Shown here piece after piece: positions 27,203 through 35,206 of a DNA stretch of 64,000 nt (position 1 is its first letter; every line of letters starts with the position of its first letter). A program made the translations under genes and the position numbers. This DNA comes from Rheinheimera mangrovi (GTDB taxonomy: Bacteria; Pseudomonadota; Gammaproteobacteria; Enterobacterales; Alteromonadaceae): NCBI RefSeq assembly GCF_003990335.1, contig NZ_CP034683.1, forward strand, positions 2,060,501 to 2,124,500. Direction: 5' to 3'. The notes under the pieces were generated by a model, which made no database searches, had not been told where the DNA came from, and saw only the letters and a list, made by a program, of their open reading frames with translations.

Positions 27203-28399
27203 ATGAACAAAAACTATTTAGCGGCACTGTCGTTGCTATTAAGCACACAGGCCTATGCCGTTACCTGCAACAATGAAAATACGGCTATCACCGCTACTAC
27301 CCCAGTGACAGATTTTACCATTCACAACGATGGCACTGTGACCCATAATAAAACAGGACTGATGTGGATGCGTTGTAGCTTGGGGCAAAGCTGGCATAAT
27401 GGTGACTGCTATAATGTCGCCTCTAACTATACTTGGCAGAATGCATTGGCTGCGGCTGATGGCGATAGCTTTGCTACATACAGTGACTGGCGGCTACCGA
27501 ATATAAAGGAGTTGGACTCTATTGTAGAAGAGCGTTGCTCTGCCCCCAGCCTCAATGCATTAATATTCCCGAATACGCGATCTACGGGCTACTGGTCATC
27601 GTCGCCCTATGCTGGCGGTAGCGACCAAGCGTGGTACGTCCATTTCCACGATGGTGGTAGTATTGCCATCCCTCAGAACGCCAACAACCTCAGCGTGCGG
27701 TTGGTGCGAGCCGGAGAATCTTCTGGTTGGCCAGGTTTTGGGGATGGCCCCAGTCTGGTACCGGGCTCTATTGCCTCGGTGGCTTTGCCTAATTTAGCGC
27801 AGCATCAGATAGTGTTTCAGCTGGAAGGGCAACCAAAGAATCATATTGTGATGATGTTTGATGAAAAGCCCAGGATGGAATTTTATAGTGTAGGTGTTAC
27901 TGCCGAAGATGATGAGCGGGGATATTTTAATGTATTCACTGGTGAATGGCAGCAAACGGCAACCAAGTTATCGCTTAGTTATATTGATGATACAAGTGAT
28001 TTAGAGCTTACCACCGCAGATGGCATGTTACGACTTGGCGCAACATACAATCTTTCAGTGACGAATGAGACGAGAAACCTTCGAGTAAAAACCATTTACC
28101 CGTTTATTAATAAAAGCTGGCAAATTTCTGATATCACTGGTTACAGAATTGTACTCTTAAGTGAAAGTAAGGAACCTTATGTGGAATTAACGTTTTACCC
28201 AAACCAGCGTTTATACACTAACCATGGCGAATATTTATGGCGTTACTCCGGCGACCGCGATATCGAGCTGTATGATGATGAAGACAGCACCTGGCGTAAA
28301 GTGAGTTGGCTACGTGATTGGCAAAACTGGCAAACCGGCTGGCGCGGCTCTAAGAATGTAAGGGTAATTTCTGTTTATCCCGTGGCGCTGGATGAATAA
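27203..28399 (+). CDS. Exported DUF1566-domain protein
   Basis: A 398-residue protein with a signal peptide (MNKNYLAALSLLLSTQAYA) and no lipobox. A DUF1566/Lcl domain covers about residues 20-170: TVTHNKTGLMWMRC, the DWRLPNIKELDSIV motif and a YWSSSP...VRLVR ending. The latter is a candidate variable region. Unlike usual retroelement targets, the domain is not terminal: about 230 residues of unknown beta-rich sequence follow. The ATG at 27203 has AGAGGA seven bases upstream; the frame continues upstream without a better start. It lies between the giant lipoprotein and the repeat lipoprotein and is probably co-transcribed with them. Confidence 0.87.
   Translation: MNKNYLAALSLLLSTQAYAVTCNNENTAITATTPVTDFTIHNDGTVTHNKTGLMWMRCSLGQSWHNGDCYNVASNYTWQNALAAADGDSFATYSDWRLPNIKELDSIVEERCSAPSLNALIFPNTRSTGYWSSSPYAGGSDQAWYVHFHDGGSIAIPQNANNLSVRLVRAGESSGWPGFGDGPSLVPGSIASVALPNLAQHQIVFQLEGQPKNHIVMMFDEKPRMEFYSVGVTAEDDERGYFNVFTGEWQQTATKLSLSYIDDTSDLELTTADGMLRLGATYNLSVTNETRNLRVKTIYPFINKSWQISDITGYRIVLLSESKEPYVELTFYPNQRLYTNHGEYLWRYSGDRDIELYDDEDSTWRKVSWLRDWQNWQTGWRGSKNVRVISVYPVALDE
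27590..27708 (+). other. Candidate DGR variable region VR2
   Basis: It runs from YWSSSP to VRLVR in the second DUF1566 gene. From CAT at 27641 to AGC at 27692, 17 of 18 codons end in C or T (the exception is CAG). Differences from VR1 in the aligned core all fall where a shared template could have adenine, while GTC, TTC, GGT and the closing GTGCGGTTGGTGCG are the same. It lies inside the protein, not at the end. Confidence 0.6.
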
Positions 28400-28424
28400 A
28401 GGCTAATGTAAATTAAGGAAAGCT

Positions 28425-31400
28425 ATGTTGCGACTTTCAGGTATGGTGCGCTTGGGTTTGTTTCGTATTATAGGGATTGTTACGGCAAGCTGCCTGCTTT
28501 CAGCTTGTGGCGGTGGCGATAAAACCACTAACGATAGCGGCGGCTCAGTGACGCCTGTTTCCTATATCGTTGATGCGGTAGTGACAGAGGGCGGCAGCAT
28601 TTCCCCTACCAGTCGTAACGTACAAAGCGGCCAAACTGCGGCTTTTACCCTATCAACTAACAGTGGTTACCTTTTAGCGAATGTTAGCGGTTGTGGTGGC
28701 AGTTTAAGTGGCAATACTTACACTACAGGCAGTATTAACGCGAATTGCACCGTATCTGCCAGTTTTAGCCTGAACAGCTATACGGTAACAGCTATAGCGG
28801 GCGAAGGCGGAAGCATTACCCCCAGTAGCAGTAAGGTACAGCATGGCGCTGTGGCGCAATTTACCTTAACCGCCAACAATGGTTATGTACTAGCGCAGGC
28901 AACAGGTTGTGGTGGAAGCCTGAATGGGGCGTTATACCAAACCGCACCTGTCACTGCGGCCTGTCAGGTGGAAGCTGCCTTTTCGCCAATTACTATCAGT
29001 GGGGTATTAGCCGGTGTGGATGGTCCGTTAACTGCCAGTGTGAAAAACGCAGAGGAAGTGTACTTTCATCCTGACAGTAAAGGTTTTCTGCCGGTAGCCG
29101 GCCATGCCAACTCTCCTGCCATGCCACCGCCAGTGGGCATAAATTTCCCGTTCGGCATTTTTGATTTCAGAGCCATTCATCAGGTTGCCGGTGGGGCAGT
29201 TAGCGTTGAATTTACCTATCCACAAGCCTTACCCGACAATGTCAGCTATTGGAAATACGGCCCAGCCTCCGCCGACGCAGAGCCAGACTGGTTTGAATTA
29301 GCACCCACCCAGATCCAGATTTCAACAGATCGCAAAACATTGCTGCTTACGATTTACGATGGACAACTTGGCGATATTGATGGTGAGATAAATGGCATTA
29401 TTCGGGATCCGGGTGGCCCGGCTCTACGGAATAGTTATACAGTAACAACTGGTGCTAGTTTAGGTGCGGCTGTAACCCCCACCAGTAGCGTAGTAGCGCA
29501 TGGTGATACAACGAGTTTTATTATCACTACAACCGCTGAGTATAGTATTGATATGGTACGCGGTTGTAATGGTGACCTGGTTGGCAACACTTACACAACA
29601 GGGGCGATAACTGAAAACTGCCATGTTGGCGTAAGTACAAGCGTGAATAGCTATTTGGTTCACGCTATTGCCGGTGAAGGGGGCAACATTAGCCCCGGTA
29701 GTGTCACGGTAAGCCATGGCAGCAGCACCAGTTTTACCGTGATAGCCGATAGCGGCTACAGCATCAATAATGTGACTGGCTGTGGTGGTAGCTTAAATGG
29801 CAATACCTATACCACCGGGCCCATTACCGCAGCGTGCAGTGTCAGTGCCAGTTTTAGCCAAAACAGCTACACCGTGACGGCCACCGCAGGCGAAGGCGGC
29901 AGCATTAGCCCAGGTAGTCGTACAGTGAGTTATGGTGATAGCACCAGTTTCACTGTGACTCCAAATACAGGGTACAGCATTGCGACAGTGACGGGATGTG
30001 GCGGAAGTTTGGTTGGTAATATCTATACAACGGCAGCGATCACGGCAGTATGCAGCGTTCAGGCAAACTTTACTCAGAACAGTTTCATAGTCACAGCATC
30101 TGCAGGCGAAGGCGGCAGCATTAGCCCTGGCAGTCGTACAGCGAGTTATGGTGATAGTGTCAGTTTCACAGTGACTCCAAATTCGGGGTACAGCATTGTT
30201 TCAGTGACGGGTTGTGGCGGAAGTTTGGTTGGTACCACCTATACCACTGCAGCGGTCACGGCGGCATGTACGGTACAGGCAAATTTTGCTAAGAATAGTC
30301 TTATAGTCACTGCAACAGCAGGCGAGGGCGGCAGTATTAGCCCAGGCAGCCGTACTGTGAGTTATGGTGATAGCGCCAGTTTCACTGTGAATCCAAATGC
30401 GGGTTACAGCATTGCGACGGTGACAGGATGTGGCGGAAGTTTGATTGGTAACACCTATACCACGGCAGCAATCACGGCGGCATGTGCGGTACAGGCAAAT
30501 TTTGCTCAGAATAGTTTTATAGTCACTGCAACAGCAAGCGAAGGCGGCAGCATTAGCCCAGACAGTCGCACTGTGAGTTTTGGTGAAAGCACCAGTTTTA
30601 CTGTGACACCAAATACGGGGTATACCATTGCGTCAGTGACGGGGTGTGGCGGCATTTTAGTTAATAACATTTACACTACTGTAGCCATAACAGAAGCTTG
30701 CAGTGTACAGGTGAGTTTTAATCAAATTAGCTACACAGTGACAGCCACTGCTAATGCAGGAGGCCACGTAAGTCCTGAAAGCGTTATTGTCAAGCATGGA
30801 GAAAGTACGAGCTTCACATTGGTACCGGATACAAATTACCTTATAGAAGGTGTTACAGGTTGTGGCGGTGTTCTTCAAAACAATATCTATACAACAGCTG
30901 GTGTTACTGCAGATTGTGAAGTGTCGGCGGTGTTCAGACAAACTCTGATCGAGAAGGATGTAACTGTGACGACTCGTTTGGGTGATGGTGGCTCTATTTT
31001 GCCCGCTGAGATGGTCACAAAAACAGGTAAAGACGTGACTTTTACTGTGCAGTCAAAGCCGGGTTATTACATTGAAAGTGCTACAGGCTGTGATGGGGTT
31101 ATAAATCAGCAGCAATACGAAATTAAAGATCTTCAAGACAATTGTGAAGTAGTTATCAGGTTTACTGCGGATGAGTTTCAGACGTTTGATCAAGCTATTG
31201 AAGATTATTTACAGAAGTATCAAATTCCTCAAGGGGTAGTAGGAATAGTAAAAAACGAGCAACTTGTTTACCTTAAACATTATGGCAGCAATGCGAACCT
31301 GCACCAGGTAGAGCAATCTTACCGATTGGCTAGCGTTTCAAAGCCTTTAACAATGCTAGCTATTCTTCACTTAGTCGAGCAAGGCCAACTAAGCCTGAAC

Positions 31401-32165
31401 GAAAAACCCTTTGCGCAAGGAGGAATACTTTATAACGACCTTGCAGAGACACCATATGTAACAAACGCAGACGCTATCACTGTCGATCACTTAATAAGAC
31501 ATAATTCTGGTTGGACAAACACACCATACGATGTAATGTTTTCAGCTACAGAATTAAGTGAATCCGATTTGTTTCGCCAGATGCTACAGGTGCGAAGTTT
31601 GCAGTATGTACCTGGGCAACAAAGCTCTTATCTGAATTTTGGTTATCAGGTTCTTGGTCGAATCGTTGAAAAGCTGACTGGCGATAAAGTACACATCTAC
31701 TTAAAAAACCGCTTATTTTCAGGGTTAGATGATTTTGAACTATATGCAGCTGGCAGTCTGCTTTCAGAGCGCAAAGAGAACGAAGTTCAGTATTACTCTG
31801 CGTTCGGCGAAACCCCTTACGTGATGAACTTACCACGAATGCTCGCTGCAGGTGGGATGTCTGCGAACGTTCGAACTTTAGCTAATATTCTGATCCGTAT
31901 CGACCGTAGCGCCAAAGTACCTGACGTATTACAAGATGGTAGCTTCCACAATTTTTATCTTGGCGGTTGGTGGTATCACTATGGTTCACTACCTGGTACC
32001 TCAACTCTGATGGGAAAAATAGATAACCAGTATTCTGTTGTTGCGCTATTTAATGGCCGCTCTATGGATTATGACCAGCAAAATAACGAGTTCATTCAGG
32101 TTATTTATGAACTGTACAACAAAGTTAAATGGCCTGAATCGAATCTTTTTGATAAACCCCACTGA
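28425..32165 (+). CDS. Repeat lipoprotein with C-terminal beta-lactamase-type serine hydrolase
   Basis: A 1246-residue lipoprotein (lipobox LSAC, Cys28). Two InlB-like repeats (46-189) are followed by a segment like the choice-of-anchor U domain (about 190-336, with YWKYGP and the DPGGPA end), then eight more repeats (337-916), each with two Cys likely to form a disulfide. The C-terminus (917-1246) is a class C beta-lactamase/esterase fold: SVSK at 970-973, YLN at 1069-1071 and HYG at 1185-1187 in place of KTG, so a hydrolase of ester or peptide bonds, not necessarily of beta-lactams. AAGGAA precedes the ATG. The repeats form a stalk that would hold the enzyme away from the membrane. Confidence 0.9.
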   Translation: MLRLSGMVRLGLFRIIGIVTASCLLSACGGGDKTTNDSGGSVTPVSYIVDAVVTEGGSISPTSRNVQSGQTAAFTLSTNSGYLLANVSGCGGSLSGNTYTTGSINANCTVSASFSLNSYTVTAIAGEGGSITPSSSKVQHGAVAQFTLTANNGYVLAQATGCGGSLNGALYQTAPVTAACQVEAAFSPITISGVLAGVDGPLTASVKNAEEVYFHPDSKGFLPVAGHANSPAMPPPVGINFPFGIFDFRAIHQVAGGAVSVEFTYPQALPDNVSYWKYGPASADAEPDWFELAPTQIQISTDRKTLLLTIYDGQLGDIDGEINGIIRDPGGPALRNSYTVTTGASLGAAVTPTSSVVAHGDTTSFIITTTAEYSIDMVRGCNGDLVGNTYTTGAITENCHVGVSTSVNSYLVHAIAGEGGNISPGSVTVSHGSSTSFTVIADSGYSINNVTGCGGSLNGNTYTTGPITAACSVSASFSQNSYTVTATAGEGGSISPGSRTVSYGDSTSFTVTPNTGYSIATVTGCGGSLVGNIYTTAAITAVCSVQANFTQNSFIVTASAGEGGSISPGSRTASYGDSVSFTVTPNSGYSIVSVTGCGGSLVGTTYTTAAVTAACTVQANFAKNSLIVTATAGEGGSISPGSRTVSYGDSASFTVNPNAGYSIATVTGCGGSLIGNTYTTAAITAACAVQANFAQNSFIVTATASEGGSISPDSRTVSFGESTSFTVTPNTGYTIASVTGCGGILVNNIYTTVAITEACSVQVSFNQISYTVTATANAGGHVSPESVIVKHGESTSFTLVPDTNYLIEGVTGCGGVLQNNIYTTAGVTADCEVSAVFRQTLIEKDVTVTTRLGDGGSILPAEMVTKTGKDVTFTVQSKPGYYIESATGCDGVINQQQYEIKDLQDNCEVVIRFTADEFQTFDQAIEDYLQKYQIPQGVVGIVKNEQLVYLKHYGSNANLHQVEQSYRLASVSKPLTMLAILHLVEQGQLSLNEKPFAQGGILYNDLAETPYVTNADAITVDHLIRHNSGWTNTPYDVMFSATELSESDLFRQMLQVRSLQYVPGQQSSYLNFGYQVLGRIVEKLTGDKVHIYLKNRLFSGLDDFELYAAGSLLSERKENEVQYYSAFGETPYVMNLPRMLAAGGMSANVRTLANILIRIDRSAKVPDVLQDGSFHNFYLGGWWYHYGSLPGTSTLMGKIDNQYSVVALFNGRSMDYDQQNNEFIQVIYELYNKVKWPESNLFDKPH
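28560..28991 (+). repeat. Two 216-bp InlB-like repeat units
   Basis: Codons 46-189 encode two tandem 72-residue units of the family seen in the giant lipoprotein. They are separated from the main array by the anchor-U-like segment. Confidence 0.85.
29433..31172 (+). repeat. Eight 216-bp InlB-like repeat units
   Basis: Codons 337-916 encode eight units, seven of 72 residues and one of about 76. Units 5-8 (29865-30728) are very alike at the DNA level, which points to recent expansion and makes the array prone to copy-number change by recombination or slippage. Confidence 0.9.
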
Positions 32166-32194
32166 TTTTTTAGTAAGAGCTTCGAAAGTAAACC

Positions 32195-32731
32195 ATGAGC
32201 GACAAAACACGCTGGCTTACGCCAGCAAGATTTAAACTGATACTCAGCTCGGTTGTACTACTTGGCCCTTTGTTGTGCCTGGCCTTGATGCTCTCGGCCA
32301 TCTGGCAAGGGTCATATTTGTATAAAACTGTGCAGGTAGCGTTTGTTGAGTTGCAATCGCAATCTTTCCAGTACTGGTCGGCTGGCAGCCGTTTTAGTTC
32401 ATCTGGTATGAAACAGGGGCAGGCGTATGTTTTGCATTATCGCCACAATGGTGAAGAAGGTTTTCACGACTTGAGTGCGGAAGAGGTCAAGCCGTTGCGA
32501 GAGCTAGTACCAGGTAGTTTAGTGCCGCTGGTATTGCCAGATGCAGATGGTCATTTTGACCTGAACGAAGAAGCGCAGGGCTTTGGCGTTTTAGCGCTGG
32601 TGTTTGCCGCAATGGTGTTACCAGTGTTGTTGCTGCTATGGGCTGGATCTGTGGTTTATGTAAGCTGGTTTAGTTATTTGTGGTTGGTATTGCTGTTGTT
32701 GATGCCGTTTCGGGTGTTGTTTTGGCGTTAA
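32195..32731 (+). CDS. Membrane protein of unknown function (DUF3592-like)
   Basis: A 178-residue protein with one membrane helix near residues 14-38, a soluble part of about 90 residues and two helices near the C-terminus. The soluble part has a small beta-barrel-like pattern (QAYVLHYRHNGEEGFHDL, then GSLVPLVLPDADGHF), which resembles DUF3592-type proteins; this match is weak. It begins a run of four same-strand genes ending with the AAA ATPase, spaced by 9-16 bp, so an operon is likely. No clear ribosome-binding site is seen before the ATG. Confidence 0.7.
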   Translation: MSDKTRWLTPARFKLILSSVVLLGPLLCLALMLSAIWQGSYLYKTVQVAFVELQSQSFQYWSAGSRFSSSGMKQGQAYVLHYRHNGEEGFHDLSAEEVKPLRELVPGSLVPLVLPDADGHFDLNEEAQGFGVLALVFAAMVLPVLLLLWAGSVVYVSWFSYLWLVLLLLMPFRVLFWR

Positions 32732-32747
32732 AAGTTGAGGGGGCTGG

Positions 32748-33161
32748 GTGGTTTATTTGTTGATGTCAGTCACTCTGCACTATGGCGTGGCGTTGCTGTT
32801 GGTTTTTGCTGCTTTGTATCGCGTAGCGGTGGATCTGTTGCCAGCACACCCGCCAACCTGGCACGCAGCGCTTTGTATTGCGTTCACCTTGTCTGGAGCG
32901 GCGGTTTGGTTGGCTAACTTAGTTTGGGCGCAGTGGAATTGGTATTTTGGCCAGCAAAAGCAGTGGTTGCTGTATCTGTGGTCTGTGGCTTTGCTGCCTT
33001 TGGCTCATTTTAACTTGGCCGCAGCCTTGTTGGCTTTTACTTTGCAATTGCTGCTGATGCACTTGCAAAGTAAAAGCTGTGTTTCTGTGGCACTGCCAGT
33101 GCTGCAACTACAGAATGCACAGACTGATCCCAACCAAAGCACTGATCAAAAGGCGTTGTAA
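32748..33161 (+). CDS. Hydrophobic membrane protein of unknown function
   Basis: A 137-residue protein with about four membrane helices and a polar C-terminal tail of 30 residues. I recognise no family. A GTG at 32748 with a GAGGGG site just upstream is taken as start; an ATG five codons later is an alternative. It lies in the same run as the DUF3592-like gene and the TPR gene, which suggests a membrane complex. Trp- and Leu-rich composition is typical of integral membrane proteins. Confidence 0.65.
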   Translation: MVYLLMSVTLHYGVALLLVFAALYRVAVDLLPAHPPTWHAALCIAFTLSGAAVWLANLVWAQWNWYFGQQKQWLLYLWSVALLPLAHFNLAAALLAFTLQLLLMHLQSKSCVSVALPVLQLQNAQTDPNQSTDQKAL

Positions 33162-33170
33162 TGGTGTTAA

Positions 33171-34166
33171 ATGATTGAAGCCAGCCACTTAACCATACTG
33201 CTGCAATTAGAGCGTTATCAGCAGCTTGCACAGCACAGTGAGCAGTTGTTAAGCGAAGCGCCGCAGCATCAGCCTGCCGCTTTGCACCGCATTGCCGCCT
33301 ATTTGTATAGCAACAATACTTCACAGGCATTAAAAGCCTGTGAAGACGCGCAAGCCTTTTGTTTTGATCATTCTGATTTTTGGCTGCTGAAAGCTCAGGC
33401 GCTTCGGCTAAGTAACAATGACTTAGCAGCGGAGCAGGCGGTGGCAAAAGGCCTGGCGCTTGCTCCAGCAGAACCCGATTTAATGGCCGAACAGGCGTTA
33501 CTGCATTTAAGCCAGCAGCGTTTGGCGCAGTGCAAAAAGGTACTGGATAACCTACTGGCAGAGCATCCGTTTCACAAAACGGCCTTGCATACGCTGGCTA
33601 TTTTATTCAATTATGGTTGCCACAGGCCAGACAGAGCCAGGTTGGTGCTGAAACGGCTGTTGCAACAGCATCCTGCCGACAGTGATACAGCGCAATTGCT
33701 GGCGAGAATGAACACGCCCTGGCAAGGCACAGCACGGCTGAAACAGTTGTTACAGCTTAAACCAGCGGACCCGCAGTTGCGGCAAGATTATAAATTGCAA
33801 CAGCGGTTGCGCTGGGCTGTTATAGCGGCTTTTGTGCTTAGCCTGTTAGGTTCAATCGGCTGGTTTGTGCCTGGTTTGTCCACAGCCTGGCTGCATGCTT
33901 TATTGCTGTCGGCTATGCTGTTGTCACTGCCGTTAGGCTGGCATTACCCTCTGGCAAGCCGGTGTTGGTTAATGCTGATGTTTCCGTTGTTAGTACTGCA
34001 AGACATGCAGCCAACTGTGGCCAATAGTGTAGCGGCTTTAATAGTGGGCGCTTTATATGCGCTGGCTTTGCAATGGTTGCTTGGAGCTTCAGTGTTACTT
34101 TGGCAAAAGCTACAGCCGTTGGCCTCTTGGGGCAGGCGCAAATTGAATAAACAAAGGATAAGGTAA
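33171..34166 (+). CDS. TPR protein with C-terminal membrane helices
   Basis: A 331-residue protein. The first 200 residues are helical repeats of the TPR type (for example EPDLMAEQALLHLSQQRLAQ), and the C-terminal 110 residues contain about four membrane helices (residues 217-310). The repeat half likely docks partner proteins on the cytoplasmic face. It sits 9 bp after the hydrophobic membrane gene and 9 bp before the AAA ATPase gene, so the ATPase is the most likely partner. Function unknown. Confidence 0.78.
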   Translation: MIEASHLTILLQLERYQQLAQHSEQLLSEAPQHQPAALHRIAAYLYSNNTSQALKACEDAQAFCFDHSDFWLLKAQALRLSNNDLAAEQAVAKGLALAPAEPDLMAEQALLHLSQQRLAQCKKVLDNLLAEHPFHKTALHTLAILFNYGCHRPDRARLVLKRLLQQHPADSDTAQLLARMNTPWQGTARLKQLLQLKPADPQLRQDYKLQQRLRWAVIAAFVLSLLGSIGWFVPGLSTAWLHALLLSAMLLSLPLGWHYPLASRCWLMLMFPLLVLQDMQPTVANSVAALIVGALYALALQWLLGASVLLWQKLQPLASWGRRKLNKQRIR

Positions 34167-34175
34167 AGCGCGTTT

Positions 34176-35126
34176 ATGGATACACAAAAGTTACCTGTTC
34201 GCCAAAGCGATACCACAGATGCTGTATTTAGCCCGATGGACAAAAGCCATACCCTGCATTTTTCTGATATTGGCGGGCTGGACGATTTAAAACAACTGGC
34301 CCGCATTAAAATTATCGAACCCTTTAAGCGGCCGGAGCTGTTTAAAAAATTTAACAAAGCCGCAGGGGGCGGTTTGCTGCTGTACGGCCCGCCCGGTTGC
34401 GGTAAAACTATGTTTGCCCGCGCTATCGCAGGTGAATGCAAGGCCGCATTTTTTAATGTGGGTATTCACGACATTCTGGATATGTACGTGGGCAACAGCG
34501 AAAAAAATATCGCCGCTTTATTTACCACGGCCCGCGCCGCAAAGCCTGCAGTGATTTTTATTGATGAAATAGACGCGCTTGGCCGCAAACGTGGATTGAT
34601 GCGACATAGCGGCTTAACCAGCACTATTAACGCATTTTTAGCCGAATTAGATGGCGCCCAAAGTGATAACGAAAACCTGCTGGTGTTAGGCGCCACAAAC
34701 GCGCCATGGGACGTCGACAGCGCTTTTCGCCGCCCCGGCCGCTTTGATCGTTGCCTGTTTGTGCCACCGCCGGATCAGCCTGCGCGGCAGGTTATTTTGC
34801 AATTGCTACTGCAACAGTTACCCACCGCCACTTTGGATATCACCAAACTGGCAGAATCTAGCGCGGATTATTCAGGTGCTGATTTAAAAGGATTGGTTGA
34901 TAGTGTCAGCGAACAGGTATTGCAGCATATTATCGAATCCGGCGAAGACGCATTGATAGAACAACAGATGTTGGAAACACATTTGGCGCTGCATAAAGCC
35001 AGCACATTAGAGTGGTTACAAACCGCCAGTCAGGTGGTGGAATTCGCAGGTGACACAGGCTATTACCAGGATTTAGCACAGTACTTAGCCAGCAGGCAAA
35101 AGCCAAAATGGCGGATTGGGTTTTAG
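34176..35126 (+). CDS. AAA+ ATPase, FtsH/Cdc48-like
   Basis: A 316-residue single-ring AAA+ ATPase. An N-terminal linker leads into FSDIGGLDDLKQL, then Walker A GPPGCGKT (71-78), pore-loop-like MYVGNSEKN, Walker B VIFIDEIDA (from 126), sensor-1 LGATN and the arginine finger RRPGRFD, so all catalytic parts are present. The C-terminal helical domain follows and there is no protease domain. AAA proteins of this clade unfold or remodel protein complexes. Linked to a TPR membrane protein and two other membrane proteins, it may drive assembly or export of the large surface proteins upstream, which is inference. Confidence 0.9.
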   Translation: MDTQKLPVRQSDTTDAVFSPMDKSHTLHFSDIGGLDDLKQLARIKIIEPFKRPELFKKFNKAAGGGLLLYGPPGCGKTMFARAIAGECKAAFFNVGIHDILDMYVGNSEKNIAALFTTARAAKPAVIFIDEIDALGRKRGLMRHSGLTSTINAFLAELDGAQSDNENLLVLGATNAPWDVDSAFRRPGRFDRCLFVPPPDQPARQVILQLLLQQLPTATLDITKLAESSADYSGADLKGLVDSVSEQVLQHIIESGEDALIEQQMLETHLALHKASTLEWLQTASQVVEFAGDTGYYQDLAQYLASRQKPKWRIGF

Positions 35127-35206
35127 TGTGGGCGCCACCGCTTTTATGACGAAGATAAAAGAACCGTGGATACTTCTGCCGAACTGTTTAGACCTTATTG
35201 CAAGGA

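Noticed and set aside
26866-28399. A DGR reverse transcriptase or template repeat inside the window
   Set aside because: I scanned for the closing GTGCGGTTGGTGCG and for A-rich template versions and found only the two candidate variable regions; no encoded protein has reverse-transcriptase motifs.
29433-31172. Regular repeats that might suggest a CRISPR array
   Set aside because: The period is 216 bp, the reading frame is open throughout, and the units encode InlB-like protein domains. There are no short repeats with unique spacers and no cas genes.
28425-32165. A true beta-lactamase resistance gene
   Set aside because: The class C-like domain has HYG in place of KTG and is fused to a lipoprotein stalk; such domains are more often esterases or peptidases. 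Resistance cannot be claimed.
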